NCBI GenBank assembly: GCA_965116625.1
Contig: OZ220717.1
Location: 2,666,001-2,730,000, forward strand
Reading direction: 5' to 3'
Origin: VXNE01 sp965116625
GTDB taxonomy: Bacteria > Pseudomonadota > Gammaproteobacteria > Pseudomonadales > Azotimanducaceae
DNA length: 64,000 bases
The notes beneath the pieces are model-generated. The model ran no database searches and was not told the origin of the DNA. It was given only the letters and a program-made list of their open reading frames with translations. Shown piece by piece: positions 26,197 through 35,962 of the stretch. Position 1 is the stretch's first letter, and each line of letters opens with the position of its first letter. Made by a program: the position numbers and the translations under genes.

Positions 26197-29068
26197 ATGC
26201 GGGCCGCAACAGCGAAGACGAGGGAGGTGCAGGCGGCGCTGGCGACGGCCGTCGTCAGCTTCTGCGAGTCCACGGCCGTGGCCGCGAAGCTGCCGTCGAC
26301 GGTCGTCATCAGGGAGGCGCACGCGTACGAGCCGTACGCGCTGGTGGGCGAACGACAGACGCTACGCGACGTGGAAGTTCTGCTGGGGACGTTGTTCCGC
26401 AAGTTCTGCGAGAGCTGCGAGCGGTACGAAGCGGAGGCGATCCCGAGACGTGCGCGGGATCTGCGGCGCCAGTTGGAGCGGACGCTCGATACCCTGGGCG
26501 GGGACCTCGACCACCGGCTGCGGCGGTTGGTTCTGGAGCCGGTGGCCAGGCACATGTCGAGGCTGATCGAGGAGGGGACGCAAGCGAGCGACGAAATGAT
26601 GACGCCATCGGTGGAAATCGTGGGCGGGTCGTTCAAGGTCGACTTGGCTGGCGGTGCGGATAGTGTGGTGTTTCCAGCGCGGGTGGCGAGCGATGGCGAC
26701 GGGACGGCACACGGCGTGTGGATACGAGCGGCCGAAACGGATGTGCGGTGGCGCTCACGTTGTCGGAACCGCCGGAACCGTTCGAACTTGCGCCCGGGGC
26801 CGAGCGCCTGGTTCGCCTCGAACTCCGAAGTGGGCGCAGGGACAGAACGCTCGCACCGAAGGCGGCGCTGACCTGCGAGACGGTGAACGGACGGGAGCAG
26901 GAGTTCGAACAGACTCTCGAGTTCGAACAGCAGGGAACGCAGCCCGACTGGGATGGTCTGCTCAAAGACCCACCCTACGGGATCAACCCGATACGGGACA
27001 AGAAGGACCTATACGGTCGCGACTCAGTGCTTGCGGATCTGGAACTACAGGTGTCGAATGAGACGTCGACGTTCCTGTGGGGTCAGAAGCGGGTCGGGAA
27101 AACGTCGGTTCTGCAGGTCCTGGCGGCGAACCTCAAAGACCGTGGCGACATCGTGTGCGTCGTGTTGAGGATGGGCGAACTGGCGTCGCTGCACGAAGGC
27201 CAGCTGGGTCACCGGGTGGCGACGCGCCTGGTGGCCGCGCTGGCGATGGTGCGCGAGACGCCGGACGAGGACGAGTTCCGTGCGGGGCTGGGTCGGCTGG
27301 TGCCGTTCGTGGAGGAACTGGAGCAGGAGAGCGGCCGGAAGATGCTCGTCATTATTGACGAGTTTGACGACCTCGATCCGGCCTTCTACCTGGGAGAGCG
27401 GGGCAAGCAGTTCGTGAAGGCGCTGCGCTGTCGGAGGTGGGCCTGACGTTCATGTTCGTGGGCAGCGAACGGATGAACAGCATCTATCAGAGCCACTCGG
27501 CGGATCTCAACAAGTGGATCAACCGTTCGCTGGACCGGATCGAGGTGGAGGCGGACTGCGAGGCGCTGATCACGGAGCCGGTGGCGGGGAAGATCGAGTA
27601 CGAGCGGGAAGCCGTCCAACGGATCGTGGACTACTGCAGGGGCAACCCGTTCTATATGCATCTGGTAGCCGGGAAGGTGTTCCAGCGCTGCGCGCAGGAA
27701 CGACGGACGTTCGTCGGGACCAGCGACTTCGAATACGTCCGGCGCAGCGTCGTCCGGGAGCTGGGCCCGACGAACTTCGCGCACTTCTGGCAGGACGTGC
27801 CGGTCCTTGACCCGGGCGAGAAGGAATGGTCCGTAGCCGGCAACTGTCTGTTCCTGGCTTGTGTCGCGACGTTGGGTTCGGGCGGATACGAGTCGCTCGA
27901 GGACCTCGTGGCGGTCCAGCAGCAACTCGGGCTGGAGCCCCGGGAACGACTCCCGCTGCAGGAGCTGAGGGATGTGCAGACAGGACTCCTGCGCAGGCGA
28001 GTCCTGTCTCGGCAAGGAGGCGGTGGAAAAGGGACCGAGTTGGAGCTTCCGGTGTTTCGCGACTGGCTGCTGGACAATGGAGAACGGGAATTGCTGCCGG
28101 TGTGGCGGTCGTTCCAGGAGGAGGAGGCCGCGCAGGGTGCGGTGGAGGAACCGGTGGCGTCAGCGATCTTGGACTCTGTAGGTTTCCCGATCGACGAGGA
28201 CGACCTGCTACCCGTGTCGGAGCGCCTGATGTACTTGGGACGGCAGAAGGATGTGGCGGAAGTCCGCCGATGGCTGCGGCAGTTCGACGACGAGAGCCGG
28301 ATCGAGGTGGCGTTTCTGCTCCTGAAACGGCTCGCCGAGAAGGGTTTCGTGAACGAGGGGGCCAACGTCAACGGACTGGCCAAGATGGAGGAGTCGCTCA
28401 ACGCAAGGAGGCAGGACGTAGGCAACGGCGCATGGCGGATATTCAGGCGGCGGCTGGACAATCTCTACTTGGGCCACGTCGACTCGGAGACGAAGAGCGG
28501 CGCCGCGACCGCGCGGGAACTCGCTAAGCGCATGAGTCCCGGCAAGTGCGCCTCGATCGACGAGATGCATGCCTGGGTTCGGGGACATCTCGAGGACGAC
28601 CCGATGCTCGTGGTCGTGGACGATTTCGCGGGGACTGGGAATACAATCGCCAAGGGCTTGGGCCGCCTCTGGTCGGCTGACTCGGAGCTGTTTTCGGCGC
28701 TTGCGGAGGAGGGGCGGGTCGTGTGCTGTCTGCAGACGGCGTTCCCGGAGGCGATCAAGCGCGTGAAGCGCGGGTTCCCGCGGGTGCCGGTCCTGGCGAT
28801 GACGACGTTCGACGACGAGGTGCGCGCGCTCGCGCCGGAGGCGGGCATATTCGAGGACGAGGGCGAGCGGGCGTACGCGCAGGATGTGATGCTGCAGATT
28901 GGACGCCAGTTGGTCCGCCAAAGTCCCCTGGGTTTTGGGGACATGGGTGCCCTTGTGTCGTTCCACAACACTGTGCCGAACAACACGCTGCCGGTGTTCT
29001 GGTGTGCGGGGAAGGTGAACGCCCGCGAGTGGACGCCGCTTCTGCCGCGCGGTTCGTTCGTGTCGTAG
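26197..29068 (+). pseudogene. NTPase-phosphoribosyltransferase-like defence gene with two frameshifts
   Basis: Three successive frames together make one protein of about 955 residues. Frame one (to about 26740) is helical and ends with a beta domain. Frame two (to about 27430) carries the Walker A 'FLWGQKRVGKTS' and the Walker B 'MLVIIDEFDDLDP' of a STAND/AAA-type ATPase. Frame three (27437-29068) continues the ATPase ('LTFMFVGSERMN'), a helical region, and a C-terminal domain with 'PMLVVVDDFAGTGNT', the PRPP-loop pattern of phosphoribosyltransferase-like domains known from conflict systems. Both junctions look like loss of one base (a GGG run near 26743; a GCGCTG repeat near 27425). Such proteins are likely phage-defence NTPases; that function is inference. 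Confidence 0.65.
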
Positions 29069-29362
29069 GCGCAGGCTGGGCTCTGGCCGCCGGTGTCGAA
29101 GGCGTTCGCTAGTCATGTGTGGAAGTCCAGGAGGCGAGAGCCGATGTTGGGCCGGGGGCGGGCGGAGGTCGATCATTCGCCGGTGTGGCCTAGCGGCGGC
29201 GAGATGGCGGGATGGCGATGCAATGTCGGTCGGCCGAGCGCAAATGGGTGAGATGGTGAGCCGCGACCCCAATGCCAGGGAGTCTACTGGGTGGCTTTGA
29301 TGAGGTTGATGCGCCTATCTCTAAGATCAAGCCAGCTCGAGTGCTGAGGAGGCGGGATCGGC

Positions 29363-29512
29363 ATGACGACGGAGGGAACCGGTAGCCGCTCTGCAAGGAA
29401 CGAAGCGGGCGCTCAAGGGGGTGACGCTGGCGGATTGTTGACGGATCTTGAGGCGGCGTACCACCTTGGGATCACACGGGAGCTGGTGTTCGCGTACACG
29501 CGCGTAACCTAA
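29363..29512 (+). CDS. Small HTH-like protein, probably truncated
   Basis: A 49-residue reading frame with an AGGAGG upstream of its ATG. The second half, 'LLTDLEAAYHLGITRELVFA', has the pattern of an excisionase-type helix-turn-helix. It stops abruptly where the sequence becomes AT-rich (TAATGTTATTAGTG), so I read it as the N-terminal end of a larger, lost gene of the NTPase locus. Confidence 0.4.
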   Translation: MTTEGTGSRSARNEAGAQGGDAGGLLTDLEAAYHLGITRELVFAYTRVT

Positions 29513-29804
29513 TGTTATTAGTGTAATTTTTTGGAAGTCGGACGAAGTTGTTCCCACAGGCATTCCCACGCGTTCTGCGGCCGAAGGCAAGCCGCTACCG
29601 CGAGCCCCTGGCATCGTCCGTAGAGGTCCGTGGTGGGCTGGAACTCCGCACCGCCGCGAAGGCCAGAAACCGGACGCCAATGCCCAGTCCGCAACCGGGT
29701 TGGCTCATGACCAAACCCGTCGCTTGACAACATGGATACGTACTTCGCGTTGGACAGTACGCCGCGTTGCGCGTGGCATACCGCTTCGATATAGTCCGCG
29801 TCCC

Positions 29805-30602
29805 ATGAAGTCCTGGCGGTACTGGCGCCGTTTCCTGGTGTTCTGCGCCGTGATGATCCTGTTCCGGTCCGCCGTGGCGGACTGGCACCAGGTTCCAAGC
29901 GGCAGCATGAAGCCGGGAATCCTGGACGGCGACCGCGTCGTGGTCGACAAGTTGGCTTGGGATCTGCGGGTGCCTTTCACTACCGTCCGTGTTGGGCAGT
30001 GGTCGCACCCCGCCCGTGGCGACGTGGTGACTTTCGGCAACCCGGTGGATGGACGGTTGTTCATCAAACGCGTAGTCGCCGTGCCGGGCGATCGCGTCGA
30101 ATGGAGTCGCAACCGGTTGACGATCAACGGCGAAGCGGCGGCCTACGCACCTTTGGAGGCCGGGGAAATCGGTGCCCTGCCCATAGACGACTCCCGTCGG
30201 CATTGGTTCTACCGCGAATCGCTGCTGGACGACAGCCGCGTGGTGATGTTCAACGGCCGCCCCGGTGCGACGGACCCCCACGACAATATGTTGTCCCGAC
30301 TGCTCGCGCCCCGGAACTGCAAGCGCTACGCCGGCCGGGAGGCAGGCGCCGGTCCCGGGCTCGCCAAGGCCATCTGCCGATGTGCGGACCTCGGTGCCTG
30401 CTCGACGTTTCCCGCGTTCACCGTTCCGGCCGGCAAGTACTGGATGATGGGTGACAACCGGGACAATTCCAGCGACTCCCGGGTGATCGGCTTCGTCGAT
30501 CGGCAGAGCATCTACGGGCATGCCCACGCGGTCGCGTTCTCGGTCGACGCCGACAACTACTATAGGCCGCGATTCGAACGGCTCTTCGCGAATCTCGACT
30601 AG
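29805..30602 (+). CDS. lepB: Signal peptidase I
   Basis: Membrane-bound protease that removes signal peptides from exported proteins. The protein has 265 residues with one N-terminal membrane segment (about 9-24). The catalytic serine is in 'VPSGSMKP' (about Ser34), the catalytic lysine in 'LFIKRVVAVPGD' (about Lys88), and the conserved box 'MMGDNRDNSSDSR' lies near the C-terminus. An insertion of about 60 residues with four cysteines ('CKRYAG', 'ICRCADLGAC') separates the lysine from the last box, longer than in minimal enzymes. The ATG at 29805 places the membrane segment at the start. It stands alone within an accessory region and may be a second copy, so its origin by transfer is possible. 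Confidence 0.9.
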   Translation: MKSWRYWRRFLVFCAVMILFRSAVADWHQVPSGSMKPGILDGDRVVVDKLAWDLRVPFTTVRVGQWSHPARGDVVTFGNPVDGRLFIKRVVAVPGDRVEWSRNRLTINGEAAAYAPLEAGEIGALPIDDSRRHWFYRESLLDDSRVVMFNGRPGATDPHDNMLSRLLAPRNCKRYAGREAGAGPGLAKAICRCADLGACSTFPAFTVPAGKYWMMGDNRDNSSDSRVIGFVDRQSIYGHAHAVAFSVDADNYYRPRFERLFANLD

Positions 30603-30779
30603 CCGGCGCGGTTCGGCGAAGAAGTCGCGCCGTCGGGCTGGAGTCGCGTCGCGATCCGCGGTGCAGGCGCTCTAGCCCCATTGCCAAGTGTATTTTGTCG
30701 GTCCAAGTGGTGGTGTCCGGGCTCCCGGGTGTTAGGGCCGTAGCGCGAATATCCACAGCAACTACTGACGAGGTCGAAC

Positions 30780-31060
30780 ATGAGCGTCCGCCGATTCCGC
30801 CCACCCCAGGCGGTTGTGTTCGACATGGATGGTCTCCTGCTTGACACCGAGCAACGGGCGCTGCAGGGGTTCCGCCACGCCTGTTCCATCCATGGCGTCA
30901 CGCTACCGCTGCATCGGTAGCCGCGCGCACGAAATGCGTCAGATCCTGATCGGCAGCCATGGGCCAGGCTTTCCCTTCGACGACATCATGGCGGCTTGGA
31001 ACGCCTACTACGTTGCCAACTTCAAGAATCGACGGCCGCCCGTCAAGGATCGCAGGGGGG
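30780..31060 (+). pseudogene. HAD-superfamily phosphatase, N-terminal half, frameshifted
   Basis: The ATG at 30780 opens 'AVVFDMDGLLLDTEQRALQG', the HAD nucleophile motif, but the frame stops at about 30920. The cap domain continues in the +1 frame as 'SRAHEMRQILIGSHGPGFPF' and 'AAWNAYYVANFKNRRPPVKD', then ends without motifs III and IV. The missing C-terminal half resembles the fragment at 20281-20745. A rearrangement that split one gene, or two independent relics, would both explain this. Confidence 0.65.
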
Positions 31061-31274
31061 ATCAGCTGGTCAGGAGCGCCCCACATCCTCGTAAGCGATC
31101 GGTTTGCGCTGCGCCGGAGTTTGACGGACGCGTTCTCTATCAGTCGTACACCAGTAATCCATTTACAGTGCACACCGAAAGGCTTGTGTAAGGATCCTGG
31201 CGGGCATGTTCTCCGATTCGGGTCGGGCCACGAGAGGATGAGTCCTTTGGGCAGGGCAGGTGGAGCGGTGAAAG

Positions 31275-31679
31275 ATGAACCTTGATTTCCGGCTGCCTCA
31301 GCAGGATCCCTGTTTCTTCCGCGAGATTGTAGCCGACGCGCAGGCGAATCTTGTTGAGGAGACCGATTTGGTGGTTGCCCGAGTGAACGGGCGTCAGTAT
31401 CTGGAAGGCCAGTGTGTGGTTCTTCCGAAACGGCGCGCGCCGACCTTGTTTGACTTAAGTGATCTGGAAATGAACGAGGTGCTCAAGGTTGCCCGGCGCG
31501 TCGGAATGGCGGTATCCGCTGCCGTCGGAGCGGAAGGTCTGCTTCTCTACCAGAACAATGGCGTAGCGAGCGGTCAGGAGGTTCCACACTTTCACTTGCA
31601 CGTTGTGCCTCAATGGATGACAGATTCTCCAAAGGGCAAATTCCTGGCGCATATGCCGTTCAGAGGGAATCGTTTTTGA
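31275..31679 (+). CDS. HIT-family protein, C-terminus lost to a homopolymer frameshift
   Basis: A 134-residue histidine-triad (HIT) nucleotide-binding protein. The catalytic triad 'PHFHLHVVP' is near residue 108, preceded by the 'LYQNNGVASGQEV' loop, typical of HIT hydrolases acting on nucleoside phosphoramidates or dinucleotides. The frame stops right after 'PFRGNRF' at a run of five T (31673-31677). In the next frame the sequence continues 'ETVESTPLNAKELRQMSARI' up to a stop at 31768-31770, which looks like the normal C-terminal helix of the family. With four T the protein would be about 164 residues. The active site is intact either way. Confidence 0.8.
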   Translation: MNLDFRLPQQDPCFFREIVADAQANLVEETDLVVARVNGRQYLEGQCVVLPKRRAPTLFDLSDLEMNEVLKVARRVGMAVSAAVGAEGLLLYQNNGVASGQEVPHFHLHVVPQWMTDSPKGKFLAHMPFRGNRF

Positions 31680-31866
31680 GACGGTGGAGTCAACTCCGCT
31701 CAATGCGAAAGAACTCCGCCAGATGAGCGCCAGGATCCGCGAGCACTTAACCGGGAAACAAGAAAAATGATCACGTGGGTGTCCTGGTTAGATATGCAGA
31801 AGTCGCTGACATGGACACGGAAGGGGTGATGGAGGCGGTCCTGCGATGCTACGGAGATTGAGTTAG

Positions 31867-32418
31867 ATGATTATCCACATCAACGGCTATCCAGGTGTAG
31901 GCAAGCTGACGATTGCGAAGATACTGGCGGGGAAGCTGGGCGCTCGCCTGTTGGATAACCACAGCATCTACAACGTCGCCCTGGCTTTGACCGAGTTCAA
32001 ATCACCCGAGTATTACGACACCATCCGTGCGGTTCGGGAAATTGCTTACAAACGGGTGTTGGAGGTTCCTGCGGGCATTCCGGTGATCCTGACAAATGCC
32101 CACTCCTCCAATAGTGCCTGGGGGAACGAGTGCTGGGATGCTGCAATTGACCTGGCTCGTTCACGCGGTGCGAAGCTGTTGATAGTCGTGCTGGAGTGTT
32201 CGCTCGAGGAAAACGCGCGCCGGATCCAGGGGGTGGACCGGGAGGCAAAGCGGAAGCCGCGAGACCCTGCGATGTTTCGCGGCAATGCGGAGGATCGTCC
32301 TCTCCTGGACCGGGGTGGCGACCATCTCCTGCGTCTGGACGTTACTGAACTGGAAGCGGAAGAGTCTGCATCGAGTATCGAGGAGTGGGTCCAATCCGTC
32401 TCTGGTGAAGATGCCTGA
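31867..32418 (+). CDS. P-loop kinase-like ATPase (AAA_33 / phosphotransferase type)
   Basis: A 183-residue nucleoside/small-molecule kinase-like protein. The Walker A motif is at the very start, 'INGYPGVGKLTIAK', followed by 'LDNHSIYN', a strand-aspartate region, and a mid-protein strand 'LLIVVLECSLEEN' as in shikimate/gluconate-kinase-like and chloramphenicol-phosphotransferase-like folds. One oddity is Leu instead of Ser/Thr order in the P-loop (G-K-L-T). The substrate is unknown. The start ATG at 31867 is 6 bases after a GGAGATTG. It lies next to the HIT gene and an IS256 relic. Confidence 0.75.
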   Translation: MIIHINGYPGVGKLTIAKILAGKLGARLLDNHSIYNVALALTEFKSPEYYDTIRAVREIAYKRVLEVPAGIPVILTNAHSSNSAWGNECWDAAIDLARSRGAKLLIVVLECSLEENARRIQGVDREAKRKPRDPAMFRGNAEDRPLLDRGGDHLLRLDVTELEAEESASSIEEWVQSVSGEDA

Positions 32419-32435
32419 GAGCTGGTCGCGTGTCC

Positions 32436-32753
32436 TTACAGTAACCCGTACGTACGGCGGCACCAGCGAGGAGCGGAACGTCGCCGGCGAGCCCTCGCGG
32501 CTGCGCGCTTTCGGCATCCGGACGTCAACCGCGCCGATCCCGGTGAGGATCGATCGCTCGGGAAGGTAACCGTTGCGAACCACGCGCCGGCGGCCGTCCG
32601 CGAGTTCTGGTCGTCGAACGCCGCCAGGTACTCGTCAAGCTCGGCGATCACCGCGGCCTCGATCAACTGCCGGGCGCCGGTGCGGAGAAGGTCGGTGAGG
32701 GGATCGGAAACCGCGGCTGGTGTCGCCAATACGACCACATTATCGTTGTCCAT
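32436..32753 (-). mobile_element. IS256-family transposase remnant (5' end)
   Basis: From the ATG at 32753 on the minus strand the sequence reads 'LTDLLRTGARQLIEAAVIAE' and 'LDEYLAAFDDQ', the N-terminus of IS256/Mutator transposases. After about 55 residues it shifts frame and goes on as 'VRNGYLPERSILTGIGAVDV' and 'VPPYVR', again standard for the family, and then breaks off near 32440. The catalytic DDE part and the far end of the element are gone. This is a relic next to the kinase-like gene. Confidence 0.8.
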
Positions 32754-32818
32754 GTGCGGTGTGCTCCTCTTGCTGAAACTGGAGTGGGCAACTCAATTCC
32801 AGCAGAGACGCACCGCAC
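32754..32818. repeat. Inverted repeat upstream of the IS256 remnant
   Basis: GTGCGGTG (32754-32761) and CACCGCAC (32811-32818) are inverted copies, with inner TGCTG and CAGCA also pairing. They lie directly before the transposase ATG and could form a stem protecting the transposase start or be part of the element's end. Confidence 0.55.
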
Positions 32819-33153
32819 GACTCAACTCACCCGGACACCACTGTCGACGATAGCTCCCCCGTCCGCTGCTGTAGACTGCCGCCAAACTCGCAGGTGCCCG
32901 AGGCGAGTTACAGACGACGTCCTTGACCCACCACGCGACCCCACAAACACACTCGTTTCATAGTAGCTTTCGGAAGGGTCGTGCAGCTATGCATATTTGC
33001 CCAGTGTTCTCATAAGGAACTGTTTTGGGGCTATTTTTTGAGTCGTCAATAGCCGTCGTGAGACCAAATGATGCTGCATGAGCTGGCGGAAGAGGTAGGA
33101 GCGATGTCTTTTTTCAACCTATTGGTTTAATTGAAGTTTCTTCATGCGTTTTA

Positions 33154-33208
33154 TCCGTAACCCCACACATAGCCCACCACTGAACGCGAGACTTGGCGCG
33201 ACGCTGGG
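33154..33208. repeat. Diverged interspersed repeat (matches 84-138)
   Basis: Aligning 33154-33208 with 84-138 without gaps gives about 40 identities in 55 positions, including the blocks AACCCCAC and ACTGAACG. Both lie in non-coding sequence in the same orientation. What the element is, I cannot say. Confidence 0.4.
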
Positions 33209-33269
33209 AAACACTATCACGCACGAATGGGCGAACGCACCGCTGTGGTTCGGATTCGCTGCGGCGCGT

Positions 33270-34030
33270 GCCCACACCTAGGACCATATCCAGCCAAGGC
33301 GCAGGCAGCTCTTCGGCCGGCATCTTGAGGATCCCGTCGCATCAGAGGTCAAGCCCGTTGGCGAGCGCGACCCTTGCACCGGCACTCTAGACCACTTTGG
33401 CCCGGTGGACGGCGTCCGAGCCCGCGGCCTTCGGCAAGAACAAGGATTCGAGCACGATCCGCATGTCGATGGGCCGGTCGGCCGGGTTCGTGCGCCCACC
33501 CTTAGCCTGCATCCACCGGTCGACAGCGACACGGACCGATCGACCGGACGAACTCATACCGGCGACCACGCGGCGGAGCTGTTTCTCGTGTAGGCTGCGC
33601 GCCTCTCGGTCGAGCGTCACCGCCACTGTGTTCAGGTCGTTTCGTAGGCGGTCGGTATGGTGCAGTACGCCAAGTGGGCCTGTTCCGTCGTACTCCAGCC
33701 GTGCCCGAGTGGCCCCAAACGCTGCAAGGTCGTCGTGGTCGCGTCAGAGGAACGCCGGAGGATAGCTCTCATCACGAGCAGCGACACGGCCTTGGATACG
33801 TCTTCCACTGAGAGGTAGGAGGTCGCAGGAAGCGGCTCGATCAGGATTCCCTGGCCGAGCGAAACGGGACGGTGGAGGGCAAGCGAGTCTAGGACCACCG
33901 TGATTCGGAACGGAACAGGGGCGCCACGCGTCCGTTCTGCGAGATGTGAGTAGACGCGGTCGGTACTCAGAATCACGGCGCCGCTGGCCAATCTCACGGC
34001 GAAGTTCTCCAGTGATGAGACGTGTTGCAC
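33270..34030 (-). pseudogene. Broken gene with HEPN-like C-terminal part
   Basis: On the minus strand two frames give protein-like pieces: 'VPFRITVVLDSLALHRPVSL' and 'ATSYLSVEDVSKAVSLL' (about 33680-33920), then, in another frame, 'VAVDRWMQAKGGRTNPADRP' followed by 'IDMRIVLESLFLPKAAGSD' (33390-33540). The last block resembles the ApeA-like HEPN pattern 'D-x-x-I-D-L-R-I-A-L-E-x-L-F'. The gene has at least one frameshift and no clear end. It fits a decayed defence or abortive-infection gene. Confidence 0.4.
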
Positions 34031-34784
34031 GTCCCGGATGTCGCCGTAACGTGGGGTGCTGCTGTTTAGGACCCGCCCTGCCGGGAACCTCGTGCCCGAT
34101 CTTGTCGTCTGCGTCCAGCCAGGTGGCGAGGAACCGGCGGAGCTAGGTGAAGAGTCTGGCCAGCGGGCGGACGGGTGTGGTCGGTATCGCGAGCGTGAGC
34201 CGGCGCCATTCGTCTTCGCGTCAGCATGCGCTCGCGTTGAGTTAGCGGAAGCGCGCCGGCGTCAGCTGTTCTCGGGCTGGGACTTGGCGATCCTGACCGC
34301 AGCCGCGGCCCAGTCCGGATCGAACGTGACCTCTGAGAGGATGGATTGCAGAATGGGCTTCAAGGGGTCCATGCAGATCGCTTTATCTCCTTAGATTCGT
34401 CAGGTACAACAACACGCGGTCGTTCGACATGATCGAAACAATGCGGCTGCTGGCGCTGGGAATGGTCGGGCGGCGGTTAACGTGGAAGGAGTTGACAAAG
34501 TGACCGAGTGAGATAGATTCGCGAAGAGTGTCCGCGCCGCGTCCGCAACATGGAGGCGCTGCGTTGTTCGAGAAAAATGCCACACTTGAAGACTCTTCAA
34601 TTAAAAGAAACCGCAAATGCAAGGGATTTCGGATACGGTACTACGCGTTCCATACATCTCAGCTTCAGTAAACGCTGAAACCGTCTGGTCTTCCGCATAA
34701 CTCATATCGTCTTTGTGGCGACAATATGTGTACAACGCTACTGAATACTAAGGACCTAGACGTTTAAGAGAGTCAGAACTGTCT
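34031..34784. other. Gap of about 750 bases, no gene seen
   Basis: No frame on either strand reads like a protein. From about 34380 the base composition drops toward AT-rich compared with the flanks, as in 34700-36200, which suggests foreign DNA. I see no RNA gene here. Confidence 0.35.
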
Positions 34785-34949
34785 ATGATTGAGTCGATCG
34801 GAGCTGGGATCATTCTGAAGCTTATAGCAGACAAGGTTATAGCTAAGTGGCTCGGCAGAATCCCTTGGGAGTCGCTTTACAACATGATCAATCGAGAGAA
34901 GGATCTGCGTTTGAAGCCGGCTGGAGTCCGGGCAGGCGTGCCACACTAA
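34785..34949 (+). CDS. Small hypothetical protein (54 aa)
   Basis: An ATG opens 54 codons with an amphipathic, partly hydrophobic start ('IESIGAGIILKLIADKVIAK') and a natural-looking composition in an AT-richer stretch. It may be the N-terminal fragment of a larger protein, because the sequence after 'NREKDLRL' becomes unconvincing. No family is recognised. Confidence 0.35.
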   Translation: MIESIGAGIILKLIADKVIAKWLGRIPWESLYNMINREKDLRLKPAGVRAGVPH

Positions 34950-34986
34950 GCGTGGGTATGCGATGGGGATTAGTGTCCCGCTGTGT

Positions 34987-35354
34987 CTACTCGTCGCTTC
35001 GCCGTTGAAAGGGAATGACGTTGCTAAGGGTCCCGTCCGGCAGCGTTCGCATTCTTTTGGTTGTGGGTGGGCCTTCTTTCCCTGTGATCACGCTCTTGTG
35101 CGTGATTTTCATTTCGTATTCCGTTCCTGGCTTAAGGTCCAGGATCGTACACGCGTTGAGCGGCGTCTCGAATCCTGGGGTCCACGATTCGGTTCCTACC
35201 TCACGGATACGTACCACGGACAAGATCAGGGGCTCCAGGACCCATCTATGGAACCGCCACCAGCGGGGCTGATGCTCGTCCCCAGTGGGACCGGTAGGGA
35301 AACGGACAACTTCTTGCCGTCCCAATTGACTTGAGGTTGTGGGGCCCTTGCCAT
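34987..35354 (-). pseudogene. Fibronectin-III-like partner gene of the SLATT operon, frameshifted
   Basis: The gene likely starts at the ATG at 35354, twelve bases after the SLATT gene, with 'VNWDGKKLSVSLPVPLG'. The frame stops after 'GSWSP'. In the next frame the protein goes on with 'LILSVVRIREVGTESWTPGF' and 'LDLKPGTEYEMKITHKS', the closing strands of a fibronectin III-like fold. The shift sits at a run of four bases (35229-35232, C on the coding strand); five C would restore one protein of about 122 residues. The second part is also open from a TTG at 35325. Read as the third gene of the SLATT unit; the role is unknown. Confidence 0.5.
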
Positions 35355-35366
35355 TGGAGCGACTTT

Positions 35367-35960
35367 CTAGTTTCGACTCAAGGGGTAAGCACTTACCCAG
35401 ATCGAAACTTTATCGTCTTCCTCGTAGTGCCTAAGACTGCTGTCAAACTGGCGAGTAAATGAGCCTACTAAGCGGTGCCATTTGAGGACGCGCACGTATT
35501 CTGTTTTCTCTTCTATCCCCAAAGATTGGACTACTTCGTTATGACATAGGGCGTCGATTACTCGGTTGATCGGTGGTTCCCGCATTTCTATCCGAAGTCT
35601 TTCGGCGGTCCATTTCGCCACATCTTCGGCTGTCGCGGTTGCTCGCCCCAACTCCATTTCGCGCCGCAACTGAATGAACTCGGTCTTTAGGTCATTGTGC
35701 AACATGACCTTTGCGCTGGTCTTAGACACTAACGCTACTCCCGCGAATATCGAAGTAATGATCGCGGGAGACTGTGCGTAAACGCCTGCGACACTTTCCC
35801 CTCCCGACAAAATCACAATAGCGGGGCCGCTCAACAGTGCTAGAAAGAGAGAGAAATTCAATACGTTGTCGAAAAACCGCCTACGATAGTCGTGATACTT
35901 TACAGACCGTCGCACGTGATACATCTCGGTCTCGTATCCGGCGACGGGTGTGGATTCCAT
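35367..35960 (-). CDS. SLATT-domain membrane effector
   Basis: A 197-residue protein with a charged N-terminus, two adjacent membrane segments (about residues 33-52 and 64-84), then a helical cytoplasmic part: 'LKTEFIQLRREMELG', 'WTAERLRIEMREPPINRVID' and 'ALCHNEV'. This is the signature of SLATT domains (two-TM effectors associated with SMODS and SLOG), thought to form pores that kill infected cells. No nucleotide-sensing partner of those classes is beside it. It sits two bases after a small proline-rich gene and twelve before a fibronectin-like gene, so the three probably form one operon with its own sensor logic. Confidence 0.72.
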   Translation of the reverse strand: MESTPVAGYETEMYHVRRSVKYHDYRRRFFDNVLNFSLFLALLSGPAIVILSGGESVAGVYAQSPAIITSIFAGVALVSKTSAKVMLHNDLKTEFIQLRREMELGRATATAEDVAKWTAERLRIEMREPPINRVIDALCHNEVVQSLGIEEKTEYVRVLKWHRLVGSFTRQFDSSLRHYEEDDKVSIWVSAYPLSRN

Positions 35961-35962
35961 GG

